A stretch of 64,000 nucleotides of DNA from Candidatus Dechloromonas phosphoritropha (GTDB lineage Bacteria > Pseudomonadota > Gammaproteobacteria > Burkholderiales > Rhodocyclaceae): positions 372,001-436,000 of the forward strand of contig JADKGN010000001.1 of NCBI GenBank assembly GCA_016722705.1. Direction: 5' to 3'. Both the position numbers and the translations under genes were made by a program. The notes beneath the pieces are model-generated. The model ran no database searches, was not told the DNA's origin, and saw only the letters and a list, made by a program, of their open reading frames with translations. Positions 27,422 to 35,655 of the stretch are shown piece after piece. The stretch's first letter is position 1. Each line of letters begins with the position of its first letter.

Positions 27422-28761
27422 TATTTCTTGCCCGCCTTGCGGTCGAGATCGCGCAGGTGCGCCAGTTTGTCGGCGATCTGGCCTTCCAGTCCGCGCGGCG
27501 TCGGCTGGTACCAGTGCGGTTCCGGCAGACCGTCCGGCAGATAGGTTTCGCCGGCCGCGTAGGCTTCCGGTTCGTCGTGCGCGTAGCGGTAGGCTTTGCC
27601 GTGGCCGAGTTCCTTCATCAATTTGGTCGGTGCGTTGCGCAGATGGTTCGGCACCGGCCGCGAACCGTCCTGTTTGACAAAGGCGCGCGCCGCGTTCCAG
27701 GCGTTGTAGCCGGCATTCGACTTGGCGGCGACGGCGAGGTAGATCACCGCCTGCCCGAGCGCCAGTTCGCCTTCCGGCGAACCGAGGCGTTCGTAGGTGG
27801 TGGCCGCATCGTTGGCGATCTGCATGGCGCGCGGATCGGCCAGGCCGATATCCTCCCAGGCCATGCGCACGATGCGCCGGGCCAGATAACGCGGGTCGGC
27901 ACCGCCATCGAGCATGCGCGTCAGCCAGTAAAGTGCGGCATCCGGATGCGAACCGCGCACCGACTTGTGCAGGGCCGAAATCTGATCGTAAAAAGCATCG
28001 CCGCCCTTGTCGAAACGGCGCAGGTTCTGGGCCACTGTTTTTTCGACAAATTCGCCGTCGACCGCAACAATGCCCGCCGTATGCGCTGCGGTGCGCATCT
28101 GTTCGAGCAGGTTGAGCAATCGCCGCGCATCGCCGTCGGCCAACCCGATCAGCCGTTCACGGGCGCCGGCATCGAAGCTCAGGTCGGCCAGTGCCTTCTC
28201 CGTTGCGCGATCGAACAAAGTGCCCAGTTCAGCCTCGTCGAGCGACTTCAGCACATAGACCGAAGTCCGCGACAGCAGCGCCGAATTGACTTCGAACGAC
28301 GGGTTCTCCGTCGTCGCGCCGATGAAGGTCAGCAGGCCCGATTCGACAAAGGGCAAGAAGCCGTCCTGCTGCGCCTTGTTAAAACGGTGGATTTCATCGA
28401 CGAAGAGAATGGTGCGCCGCCCCTGATCGCGCCACATCCCGGCCTGCGCCACCGCCTCGCGCACCTCCTTGATGCCGGAAAACACCGCCGACAGCGCAAT
28501 GAACTCGCACTGGAACTGCGTCGCCATCATGCGCGCCAGCGTCGTCTTGCCAACGCCCGGCGGCCCCCACAGAATCATCGAATGCGGCTGGCCGGAGTCA
28601 AACGCCAGGCGCAGCGGCTTGCCCGGCCCGAGCAGGTGCTGCTGACCGATCACCTCGTCCGGCGTCTGCGGACGCAATTGTTCCGCCAGCGGCGCGTTGC
28701 ACCCTAGGGGCGCTTCCTTCGGAGCGCGGTCAACCGACATTTGGGAGAACAAATCGCTCAA
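27421..28761 (-). CDS. rarA: Replication-associated recombination protein RarA (MgsA)
   Basis: A 446-residue AAA+ ATPase related to clamp-loader and RuvB proteins. Walker A GPPGVGKTTLARMMA, Walker B TILFVDEIHRFNKAQQD and sensor region FIGATTENPSFEVNSALLSR are all present, followed by the C-terminal tetramerisation domain. RarA acts at stalled replication forks. In E. coli it lies between lolA and serS; here serS is on its 3' side as expected but lolA is 27 kb away on its 5' side. Confidence 0.95.
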   Translation of the reverse strand: MSDLFSQMSVDRAPKEAPLGCNAPLAEQLRPQTPDEVIGQQHLLGPGKPLRLAFDSGQPHSMILWGPPGVGKTTLARMMATQFQCEFIALSAVFSGIKEVREAVAQAGMWRDQGRRTILFVDEIHRFNKAQQDGFLPFVESGLLTFIGATTENPSFEVNSALLSRTSVYVLKSLDEAELGTLFDRATEKALADLSFDAGARERLIGLADGDARRLLNLLEQMRTAAHTAGIVAVDGEFVEKTVAQNLRRFDKGGDAFYDQISALHKSVRGSHPDAALYWLTRMLDGGADPRYLARRIVRMAWEDIGLADPRAMQIANDAATTYERLGSPEGELALGQAVIYLAVAAKSNAGYNAWNAARAFVKQDGSRPVPNHLRNAPTKLMKELGHGKAYRYAHDEPEAYAAGETYLPDGLPEPHWYQPTPRGLEGQIADKLAHLRDLDRKAGKK

Positions 28762-28782
28762 TATGCCACCGCCCGGATATCT

Positions 28783-29271
28783 TTATAGCGCCTTGCCCAT
28801 CGCGGAATCCGACTCATCCGGCCCGACGATGGAAAGCTTGGGAAAATAGCCACGGTAGCGCTTTGCGTCGCGGGTCAGTATGCGCATGCCGCTCACCAGG
28901 GCAGGGGCGCCGATGCAGAAATCGGGCATCGGCGATGTCTTGAGGCCCTCGGTTTGCCGGTAGACACGGAATGCCTGGCCGGCGACAAACGCTGCATCCC
29001 AGGGCAAATTTTCGCGAACCAGTGGCCAACTCGCCACTGCCGCCTCCAGATCGCAGGCGCGTTCATAACGGGGGCTGATCTCGGCCAGAATCAAGGGATT
29101 GATCACCAGCGGCCCCCGCTGCCCGAGCCGCTCCAGTTGATCGAGCGACCAGTCCGCCCAAACGGGATCATCGGCCAGGACATCGATCAACACGCAACTG
29201 TCGACCAGGGCGGCGGGACCGGCCGCCGACACATAGCTGCCCGGTTGCTCGTTCACCGCAGGATTCCCCAT
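28783..29271 (-). CDS. VapC-like PIN-domain toxin
   Basis: A 162-residue PIN-domain protein with four acidic positions: Asp in ALVDSCVLIDVL, Glu in PLILAEISPRY, Asp in SPMPDFCIGAPAL and Asp in ILTRDAKRYRGYFP. PIN toxins cleave RNA (often tRNA) and are paired with an upstream antitoxin; the AbrB-like gene immediately upstream fits that role. The N-terminal 20 residues may be overextended, since the PIN fold starts at about residue 20. It borders the integron region. Confidence 0.8.
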   Translation of the reverse strand: MGNPAVNEQPGSYVSAAGPAALVDSCVLIDVLADDPVWADWSLDQLERLGQRGPLVINPLILAEISPRYERACDLEAAVASWPLVRENLPWDAAFVAGQAFRVYRQTEGLKTSPMPDFCIGAPALVSGMRILTRDAKRYRGYFPKLSIVGPDESDSAMGKAL

Positions 29272-29310
29272 TGCAGCAGCCGCGCCGAAACGCCATAAAC
29301 TGATCTGTAC

Positions 29311-29514
29311 TCATGCACTTGAATTGGGCCGCATTGGCCGAGCCGCGAACGCGAGCGAAGGATTCACGGATGCTCGGCGAGGTAGCGACAAGTGGTCGAA
29401 GACCACCTCGCCGTTATCCCTGACCTCGAATTCCACCTCACTGTGCGGATGCCGCCCCGCCTTTTCACGGACCGCCAGGAGAATGGTGACCTGCCCCTTG
29501 CTAGTAATTTTCAT
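29311..29514 (-). pseudogene. AbrB/SpoVT-type antitoxin, apparently frameshifted
   Basis: MKITSKGQVTILLAVREKAG is the DNA-binding beta-hairpin of AbrB-like antitoxins, preferred start ATG 29514. After GEVVFDH the given frame turns into low-complexity residues and stops at 29311. In an alternative frame the same DNA continues ESFARVRGSANAAQFK and MSTDQFMAFRRG, which resembles the usual C-terminal toxin-binding tail of this family. A frameshift near 29400 is likely, leaving the PIN toxin without an intact partner. Confidence 0.6.
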
Positions 29515-29541
29515 GGCACGCCTCAACTCTCTACTCTTACC

Positions 29542-29659
29542 CTGGGGAGACGCTGATTTATTCCAGAATTGTCATTCCGGCGAAGGCCGGAATCCAGAAA
29601 AATCAACGACATGGACCCCAGCTTTCGCCGGAGTGACGAATAAATCGGCATTTCCTTAG
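29542..29659. mobile_element. Small palindromic element (MITE-like, IS5-type ends)
   Basis: A 118-bp non-coding unit with terminal inverted repeats: left CTGGGGAGACGCTGATTTAT, right read inward CTAAGGAAATGCCGATTTAT. An inner palindrome contains TCATTCCGGCGAAGG and its counterpart CTTTCGCCGGAGTGAC. The left end matches the IS5-like end at 22159 (CTAGGGAAACGCTGATTTAT), so that transposase family probably mobilised it. The 180 bp from 29660 to 29842 show no gene. Confidence 0.65.
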
Positions 29660-29842
29660 AGTATTACCGGCGAGGTTCAATGTAAAGCGCACGGAATCGC
29701 CGCTCGGCGCTGGCCACGGAAAGCTACCTCAGCGAGCGCTGCGGAACGCGCTTCGGCGGAAAAATTCCGCCAACCCCTGGCCGCTGTGCCGGCAACCCCG
29801 GCGGAAGATCCTGACCGTTGCTGACCCCGAGCGATCGTCCCA

Positions 29843-30829
29843 TCACATCGCATCCAGCGGCGAAGTCACACCGCGCCCGCCCTTGTTCAGCACGTGCGTG
29901 TAAATCATCGTCGTCGCCACATCGGCATGGCCGAGCAATTCCTGAACGGTGCGAATGTCGTAGCCGGACTGCAGCAGGTGCGTCGCGAATGAATGGCGCA
30001 AAGTATGCGGCGTCGCCAGCTTGGCCACCCCGCTCGCCTGCAGCGCCTTCTTCACCGCGCGCTGCAGCAACTTCTCGTCGATATGATGGCGGCGTTCCTC
30101 GCCGCTACGCGGATCGATCGAATAACTGCCGGACGGGAAAATGTACTGCCAGAGCCAGTCGACCACAGCATTCGGGTATTTTTTATCAAGCGCATCCGGC
30201 AAATACACCGCCGCCCTGCCCTTCGCCTTGTCATCCGCGAACAACTGGCGCCGCCAGCGCAAATGATCCTGCAAAGGCCCAATCAGCGCCTGCGGCAACA
30301 TCGTGATGCGATCCTTCGCACCCTTGCCTTCGCGCACGACGATCTCGGCCCGCTCGAAATCCACGTCCTTCACCCGCAGCCGCACGCACTCCATCAACCG
30401 CATGCCCGTTCCGTAGAGCAAACGCGCCATCAGGTCATGGACGCCGCTCATGCGATCGAGAATCGCCGTCACCTCCTGGCGTGTCAGCACCACCGGCAAG
30501 CGCTGCGGCTGCTTGGCACGGACGACCTTGTCGAGCCATGGCAGATCGATGTTCAACACCTCGCGGTAAAGAAACAGCAAAGCCGATAACGCCTGATTCT
30601 GCGTCGCCGCCGCCACCCTCCCCTCCACCGCAAGATGCGTCAGAAAAGCCTCAACCTCGACCGCCTCCATCTCGCGCGGGTGGCGCTTGCCGTGAAAGAG
30701 GATGAAGCGTTTTATCCAATGAAGATATTGCGTTTCAGTACGGATGCTGTAATGCTTGACGCGCAGGCGATCACGCGCCTGGTCGAGTAGTTTGGGCGGC
30801 GGGATAGTTTGAGGGGTGGCTTCTGGCAT
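29843..30829 (-). CDS. intI: Integron integrase IntI
   Basis: A 328-residue tyrosine recombinase. Catalytic motifs: Arg in LLYGTGMRLMECVRLRV, HTLRHSF (H-x-x-R) and the nucleophile Tyr in ATTMIYTHV. The integron-specific insertion is present before the C-terminal box (DKKYPNAVVDWLWQYIFPS, then RRHHIDEKLLQRAV), which separates IntI from XerCD. ATG 30829 is chosen over an upstream extension because it gives the family's normal start and length. It recombines attC and attI; the cassette array lies upstream of it on the opposite strand, as usual. Confidence 0.95.
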   Translation of the reverse strand: MPEATPQTIPPPKLLDQARDRLRVKHYSIRTETQYLHWIKRFILFHGKRHPREMEAVEVEAFLTHLAVEGRVAAATQNQALSALLFLYREVLNIDLPWLDKVVRAKQPQRLPVVLTRQEVTAILDRMSGVHDLMARLLYGTGMRLMECVRLRVKDVDFERAEIVVREGKGAKDRITMLPQALIGPLQDHLRWRRQLFADDKAKGRAAVYLPDALDKKYPNAVVDWLWQYIFPSGSYSIDPRSGEERRHHIDEKLLQRAVKKALQASGVAKLATPHTLRHSFATHLLQSGYDIRTVQELLGHADVATTMIYTHVLNKGGRGVTSPLDAM

Positions 30830-30899
30830 GATGATTTCAATAAAATACAAAAATTCATTGCGTTGCAAACAATTTGTTCACGTTATACACCTTCGGCTG

Positions 30900-30933
30900 G
30901 TTAAGTATACGCCTGCCAAGGCGTATACTTAAC
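30900..30933. repeat. Perfect 14-bp-arm palindrome at the putative attI
   Basis: Arms GTTAAGTATACGCC and its exact complement surround TGCCAA. It sits about 70 bp upstream of the intI start and directly before GTTGCAC. Confidence 0.85.
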
Positions 30934-31008
30934 GTTGCACGAGATAGGTGGCTAGCTTTCAACGGGAGGCAAGTTGCGCATTAAGTACACATGCCACGAG
31001 GGTTTATA

Positions 31009-31118
31009 AAGCGGGGAAAATATGCTGTTTATCCGAAGTGTTTTATGAGCGGATGTATAACGCTCGCGTTGATCCACACGCCCAAAAAACACTTCGGATA
31101 AACAGCGGATTTTGGCCG
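31009..31118. repeat. About 110-bp inverted repeat in the first cassette
   Basis: Core arms are identical over 21 bp (31024-31044 and 31086-31106; GCTGTTTATCCGAAGTGTTT). Looser pairing extends outward to AAAAT and inward to an AACGC/GCGTT centre. It would fold into one long hairpin. Confidence 0.8.
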
Positions 31119-31176
31119 TTTTGGCCGGGGATGGCAGAGAGAAAGAGCACCGTCCTTGATTTCCGCCACCTCTCAC

Positions 31177-31246
31177 GTCCAACGCGTCGTTCGAGCACAC
31201 TCGCCGCCCTACGGTCGTCAAGGTGCTCAACTCCATAACGTTAGGG
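31177..31246 (+). repeat. attC site 1
   Basis: The left simple site GTCCAAC and right site GTTAGGG bound a 70-bp imperfect palindrome (CGAGCAC pairs with GTGCTC). Core GTT at 31240 marks the end of cassette 1. Confidence 0.65.
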
Positions 31247-31276
31247 GTCCCAGACGGACGCTCAGCAACACCACCT

Positions 31277-31432
31277 ATGCCAATCAAGAACTCGCCTCGA
31301 AGTGACAAGCGCTGGCACCATTGGACTGACAGCCCGTGGCTTACTATGCTTTCGGGAGCATCGACGATTGTCGGATTCTTAGCCCGAATTTTTCATAAAA
31401 GCAGGCGAATCTCGTTTAACCCATTGATATAA
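31277..31432 (+). pseudogene. Small membrane-protein cassette ORF cut by IS1380
   Basis: ATG 31277 lies 37 bp after attC 1. The frame (MPIKNSPRSDKRWHHW, then a hydrophobic segment WLTMLSGASTIVGFLA) reaches the IS at about 31420 and stops at 31432. It looks like a short cassette-encoded membrane peptide, either complete by chance or truncated. No family recognised. Confidence 0.4.
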
Positions 31433-33104
31433 TAGGGGTTACGCCAATAACGCTTTGTAAGAAGCCTAAACGAGACCGCCCATGGACCATTCTATCCCAA
31501 CCCAGCTTCACTTTCCCGCCAGCGCCGGATTTACGATCCGGGCAGAGTTTGACGGCGGGGCGATGTCCTCCGACTTTGGCGCACTCCTGTTGCGTGGCAT
31601 CGACCTGCAAATCGGCCTGATTCCCCGCCTGGTCAGCGCGATTCACGACAAACGCCACGCCTCGTACATTGACCATCCCCTGGCCGACCTGCTCCGCCAG
31701 CGGATATTCCAGACCGCCAGCGGTTACGCCGACGGTAATGACGCCAACACGCTGCGGCGCGATCCGCTGTTCAAACTGGCGGTCGGTCGTGCCCCGCTGG
31801 ACGAGGGAAATGACCTGGCCTCCGGCCCCACGCTCTCCCGGCTCGAAAACAGCGTATCGCGCAAAGACATTTACCGCCTGGCCAAAAGCTTCGTCGACGC
31901 CTTCATCGCCAGCTACGCCCAGGCGCCTGCCGTGATCGTGCTCGATATGGATCACTCGGAGGATGCCACTCACGGGCAGCAGGAACTGGCGTTCTATAAC
32001 CCCCACTACGGGAATCACTGCTACCTGCCGCTGTTTCTCTTCGAAGGACTTTCCGGGAAGTTCATTACTGCCGTCCTGCGTCCGGGCAAACGCCCGACTG
32101 GCAAGGAGAACGCGGCCATCATCAAGCGCGTGCTGCGCTTGCTCCGCCAGGCTTGGCCCGAGACCCACATCATTCTGCGCGGGGATGGCCACTTCTCGAA
32201 TCCCGAACTGATGGCCTTGTGCGCGTCCGATCCGCATCTGGACTTCCTCTTCGGCCTGGCCGGCAACCCGGTGCTCTCGCCCAAGGCCGAGCCGCTGCTG
32301 AAGAAAGCCCGTGCGCTGCACCAGACACACAGCGCCAACGCCCAGCGCCTGGGGAACGCCGAGCCTGCGGCGACACGACTGTACGACGATATCGAGTATC
32401 AGGCGGGCTCGTGGCCCAAGGCTTACCGCGTGGTGGTCAAGGCCGAGGTGATGGCCTTGGGTGACAACCCGCGGTACGTGGTGACCTCGCTGTCCGACCC
32501 GACGCCTGATGTGCTTTACAAAGAGCTGTACTGTGCTCGAGGGCAGGACGAGAACTTCATCAAGGCGGTGAAGAACGACTTGGCCAGTGACCGGACCTCC
32601 GATCATGCCTTCCTCGCCAATCACCTGCGGCTGTTCTATTCGTGTGCGGCGTATGGGTTGATTCACGGCTTGCGCGAGAACACGCTGGTGCATACGGAAC
32701 TGGCCAAGGCGCAACCGCTGTCGATTATCCTGAAACTCTTTAAGTTGGCGGTGCGCGTGGTGCAGTACAAGGATCGGATCAAGCTGTCCTTGCCTACGTC
32801 GTGTCCGATGAAGGGGGTGCTGGCGCGGGTGACCGAGTTGCTTTACCTCGTCCCGCGCCCGCCGGCGCCGGCCTGATCGACTCGGCGACGCCGTCTCATG
32901 CTGCAGACTCGAATCCGCTTGAGCGGAGGTGAGGTCTCGCCAGCGCTCTGTCCAGGGATCGATGGCGGCAGGGTGTGATGCCCAAAAGTTGGGGTATTTG
33001 GCCGATCGTGGCGGGTTGGCAGCAAAATTCGCAGCAAGCTGACTCGCATCACGGCTGGAATGGCACGACATTGACATCGCGCGGCGGGTTTATGAAACAT
33101 CCGG
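31420..33104 (+). mobile_element. IS1380-family element inserted at an attC
   Basis: One intact IS1380 transposase with about 60 bp upstream and 230 bp downstream. On the left the integron sequence ends in GTTTAAC, an R''-like site; on the right it resumes with GTTAGCG (33105-33111), an R'-like site. The element therefore appears to sit inside an attC. Ends are approximate because the terminal repeats match weakly. Confidence 0.55.
31482..32876 (+). CDS. IS1380-family transposase
   Basis: A 464-residue transposase with the IS1380 signature: Asp in VIVLDMDHSEDATHG, Asp in IILRGDGHFSNPELM and the C-terminal catalytic Glu in CARGQDENFIKAVKNDL. ATG 31482 begins MDHSIPTQLHFPASAG. The frame is complete and this copy may be functional. 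It is transcribed in the same direction as the cassettes. Confidence 0.92.
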   Translation: MDHSIPTQLHFPASAGFTIRAEFDGGAMSSDFGALLLRGIDLQIGLIPRLVSAIHDKRHASYIDHPLADLLRQRIFQTASGYADGNDANTLRRDPLFKLAVGRAPLDEGNDLASGPTLSRLENSVSRKDIYRLAKSFVDAFIASYAQAPAVIVLDMDHSEDATHGQQELAFYNPHYGNHCYLPLFLFEGLSGKFITAVLRPGKRPTGKENAAIIKRVLRLLRQAWPETHIILRGDGHFSNPELMALCASDPHLDFLFGLAGNPVLSPKAEPLLKKARALHQTHSANAQRLGNAEPAATRLYDDIEYQAGSWPKAYRVVVKAEVMALGDNPRYVVTSLSDPTPDVLYKELYCARGQDENFIKAVKNDLASDRTSDHAFLANHLRLFYSCAAYGLIHGLRENTLVHTELAKAQPLSIILKLFKLAVRVVQYKDRIKLSLPTSCPMKGVLARVTELLYLVPRPPAPA

Positions 33105-33144
33105 GTTAGCGCTTTTATTGAAAAAATATTTCGGAGCAAAGTAC

Positions 33145-33564
33145 ATGGGCATTTTGGAAGGCGTAATCGCAGGCTTCATCGTCGCCGCTCTCACCGGCGC
33201 AGTCGGGTACTTTTTTGGTCGAAAGACGTATGAGCAAAGAGTGGCGGCCGCACCCGCTTTGTATACCGAGCACATTGGGAAGTTGATAAGCGACTCAAGT
33301 ACCGACAATGCGCGAAACATTCGAAACGCGGCGCAGGCAATCGTTAGCACCAGAAATGATCTCAAGAAATCATTGACATCATTGGCGCAGCTTCTCAACA
33401 GTGATATTGACGTTCTGGCCGAACTCATCGAATCAAACGCTACGCCGGCTCAACTCGCAGATAGAATTAAGGTGCTCGAGATGAAGTGGCCGGCAAAGCG
33501 AACGCAGGTCGAGGTTGAGCTTCGGAAGATTCTTGCAGAGCTTGGGCTGTCCGGGCGGGGGTAA
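33145..33564 (+). CDS. Cassette-encoded membrane-anchored helical protein
   Basis: A 139-residue protein beginning MGILEGVIAGFIVAALTG, a single N-terminal membrane segment, followed by a mostly helical, charged domain (residues 30-139) that may form a coiled coil. A GGAG ribosome site precedes ATG 33145. The gene lies between an R'-like GTTAGCG at 33105 and the attC split by the group II intron. I do not recognise the family; membrane anchor plus helical cytoplasmic domain is common among cassette genes of unknown function. Confidence 0.65.
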   Translation: MGILEGVIAGFIVAALTGAVGYFFGRKTYEQRVAAAPALYTEHIGKLISDSSTDNARNIRNAAQAIVSTRNDLKKSLTSLAQLLNSDIDVLAELIESNATPAQLADRIKVLEMKWPAKRTQVEVELRKILAELGLSGRG

Positions 33565-33601
33565 CCTAATCGGGTAAGGACCGGCTTCTAACCGGCCCTC
33601 C

Positions 33602-33639
33602 CCACACCACCCACCATGCGGGTCCGCAGTGGGCGGTTC
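33602..33639 (-). ncRNA. Group II intron domain V
   Basis: Reading the minus strand, GAACCGCCCACTGC, a bulged hairpin and GGTGGGTGGTGTGG fit domain V of a bacterial group II intron, which holds the catalytic metal site. Domain VI (GGGCCGGTTAGAAGCCGG) follows up to the 3' splice site. Confidence 0.7.
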
Positions 33640-33658
33640 AACGAGTTGACGCGCTCGA

Positions 33659-34927
33659 CTAAGACGAATAACCCTGCGCCTTGCACCATAACGTCTTGAT
33701 GCTCAGCAACCCTTTGGTCTTGAGCCAGTCATTGCTCAACGCTTGTTGCATCGCCGGAGTACGTGCCATGTGCCAGTAGCTCTTGCTGCTGACGCCATGC
33801 TGGATCGCTGTTTTCAGGCTCACGCCCAACGCCAGCAAGTGCTTGATCTTCGTGCGCGGCCAGCGCCATTGTTTCCAATAGCCCATTCGGATGCGCCGTC
33901 TGATCCACTCGTCCAGTCCCGGGATCGGTCGGTAGTACTCGCTGATGCCAAAGTACCCCATCCACCCCCGCACGTACTGTCCCAGCTTGCGCAGCCGGAA
34001 CTCCATTGATACTCCCCAGCTCCTGCCGGTGAGTTCCTTCACGCGGTACTTGAACGCCGCCAGCTTTTTCTCCAGCCAGCGGATTTTGCCCCGAACTATC
34101 GTGAAGCCCAGAAAACCGCATTCACTTATCTTCGCCACCTTGCTTTTGACCGGGTTGATTTTGAGCTTCAGACGACCTTCCAGATATTGCGTCAAACTTT
34201 GCATGACTCGGTTTCCTGCTCGCGGACTTTTGACCAGCACCACCATGTCGTCGGCGTATCGCGCAAAACGATGCCCACGCCGTTCGAGTTCATGATCCAG
34301 TTCGTTGAGCAGAATGTTGGCCAAGAGCGGCGACAGCGGCCCACCCTGGGGCGTGCCGATGTCGCTGGGCTCGACGTGCTCACCGACCAGCACCCCGGCG
34401 CGCAGGTAACGTCCGATCAGATTCAACAACGCCTTGTCGCGGATCGTTCGCCCGAGGATATTCATCAACACGTCGTGATTGACCGTGTCGAAGAATTTGG
34501 CGAGGTCAATATCCACGGCCATGGCGTAGCCGTCCTTCACATGCCGTTGTACCTGTCTGATCGCTTGGTGTGCATTGCGGCCCGGTCGAAAGCCGAAGCT
34601 CGATCCCGAGAAGCGGGGATCGAAGATCGGCGTGAGCACTTGGGCGATAGCCTGCTGGATGACCCGATCCATGAGGATCGGAATCCCCAGCAGCCGCTTG
34701 CTGCCGTCCTCCTTGGGTATTTCGACCCGACGGACGGCACTGGGGCGATAGTGCCCGGTTTCGAGTTGGCTTCGGATGTCTCCCCAGTGCGCCCGCAGGT
34801 AGGCGGGAAAGCCCTCGATGGTGATGCCGTCGATACCCGGCGCCCCCTTGTTGGCTTTCACGCGCCCCCACGCGGTGCGCAGGTTGCCGCTGGAGAGTAC
34901 TGCTGCCATTAACTCGGTTGTTTCCAC
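33659..34927 (-). CDS. ltrA: Group II intron reverse transcriptase/maturase
   Basis: A 422-residue intron-encoded protein. RT motifs visible include DIDLAKFFDTVNHDVLM, GTPQGGPLSPLLANILL and the catalytic RYADDMVVLVKS; the maturase (X) domain follows (FRLRKLGQYVRGWMGYFG). No HNH endonuclease domain is seen, as expected for class C introns. The start is GTG 34927. It supports splicing and retrohoming of the surrounding intron. Confidence 0.93.
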   Translation of the reverse strand: METTELMAAVLSSGNLRTAWGRVKANKGAPGIDGITIEGFPAYLRAHWGDIRSQLETGHYRPSAVRRVEIPKEDGSKRLLGIPILMDRVIQQAIAQVLTPIFDPRFSGSSFGFRPGRNAHQAIRQVQRHVKDGYAMAVDIDLAKFFDTVNHDVLMNILGRTIRDKALLNLIGRYLRAGVLVGEHVEPSDIGTPQGGPLSPLLANILLNELDHELERRGHRFARYADDMVVLVKSPRAGNRVMQSLTQYLEGRLKLKINPVKSKVAKISECGFLGFTIVRGKIRWLEKKLAAFKYRVKELTGRSWGVSMEFRLRKLGQYVRGWMGYFGISEYYRPIPGLDEWIRRRIRMGYWKQWRWPRTKIKHLLALGVSLKTAIQHGVSSKSYWHMARTPAMQQALSNDWLKTKGLLSIKTLWCKAQGYSS

Positions 34928-35554
34928 TGCTTTTCGTCTCGTCTTGTTTCAAGGCTCGGTTCGGGTTGTTCGCCGGCTCGCCTTCCCCGCCTGGGGATAC
35001 TTCGGCTACGCCAAGATCGCTCCGTCTGCTCCTTGTGGTTCGTTGTTCGATCCTTCGCCGCGCCACAACTTGCACGACTACTATGATCTCTGCTGACTTC
35101 TGCCGCTTCACATCAGCCATTGCTGACCGCTGCGCTGTTACGGTTACTGAACGTTGCTGCCCGTTCGATCGCCCTTGATGCGTGACAGCCCACATCGGCG
35201 CTGGTTGATTGGGACTGGCTCAACCCGGCCACCTTTCGTTCAGCCTACGTCACCGCTCGCGCGGCAGATCTCCCCAGGTAAGAACGCGATGTTTCCGCGC
35301 ACAAGCGCCGCATTTACCGTAAGGGTCGTACCGGTGGGCTTCGTCGTCCTGTGCCGACTCGCCTCGACCCTCTCGGCCTTCTATGCAGTTTCTGTCCGTC
35401 GCCTCGCACGTTTGCACTCCGGCTTCCTCCAGACAAGCCCTCGCGAGCTTGCCCTTGCCTTCGGCTAGTGGTTATCATTGACTCGTGATGAATCCATGTC
35501 GGTGCTCCCACAGGGGACTTCCACCCCATTACATCGCGCCCATGCTGGGCGCAC
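34928..35554 (-). ncRNA. Group IIC intron 5' ribozyme domains (I-IV)
   Basis: About 630 bp upstream of the reverse transcriptase gene without another gene. The 5' end forms a GC-rich hairpin (GCGCCCAGCATGGGCGC) and the length fits the compact domain I-III of class C introns. Individual domains were not modelled. Confidence 0.65.
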
Positions 35555-35556
35555 AC

Positions 35557-35617
35557 CCGGCGCTCAACCGGACCTTCGCCATAAGGCCGGCGAAGGTCGG
35601 TTAGCTCTACGTTAGCC
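35557..35617 (+). repeat. attC site 2 (major part), target of the intron
   Basis: Stem arms GACCTTCGCC and GGCGAAGGTC enclose the loop; outer sites are GCTCAAC on the left, and GTTAGCT and the final GTTAGCC (35611-35617) on the right. The outermost left arm (GGGTAACCTA) is on the far side of the intron at 33560-33569, and lines up with the complement of TACGTTAGCC. Confidence 0.75.
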
Positions 35618-35655
35618 GTCATGAAGGAACGCTATTTGGCCTCGGACTCAGCGCA

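Larger units (their letters stand above)
30830..31176. promoter_or_regulatory. intI promoter/attI region and a first cassette without a clear gene
   Basis: This stretch between intI and the first attC has no convincing gene. It is AT-rich next to intI (probable divergent promoter area). A perfect palindrome at 30900-30933 ends in AAC directly followed by GTTGCAC, the kind of AAC/GTT junction at which IntI cuts, so attI is placed here by inference. No LexA-type CTGT-N8-ACAG box was found. A large inverted repeat follows at 31009-31118. Confidence 0.5.
33570..35554 (-). mobile_element. Group IIC intron inserted in an attC site
   Basis: On the minus strand the intron begins near GTGCGCCCAGCATGGGCG, a typical group IIC start, and ends near CCTTACCCGAT. 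It encodes a reverse transcriptase and has a domain V-like hairpin. The 5' exon is the stem-loop of an attC and the 3' exon the other attC arm, the target used by the class C-attC introns. Exact splice sites could be off by a few bases. Confidence 0.8.

Noticed and set aside
30830..30960. LexA box controlling intI
   Set aside because: No CTGT-N8-ACAG sequence was found between intI and the first cassette; SOS control is therefore not claimed.
31416..33077. 553-codon minus-strand open frame over the IS1380 transposase
   Set aside because: It is antisense to a clearly recognisable transposase with intact DDE motifs; the predicted residues match no family and reflect high GC.
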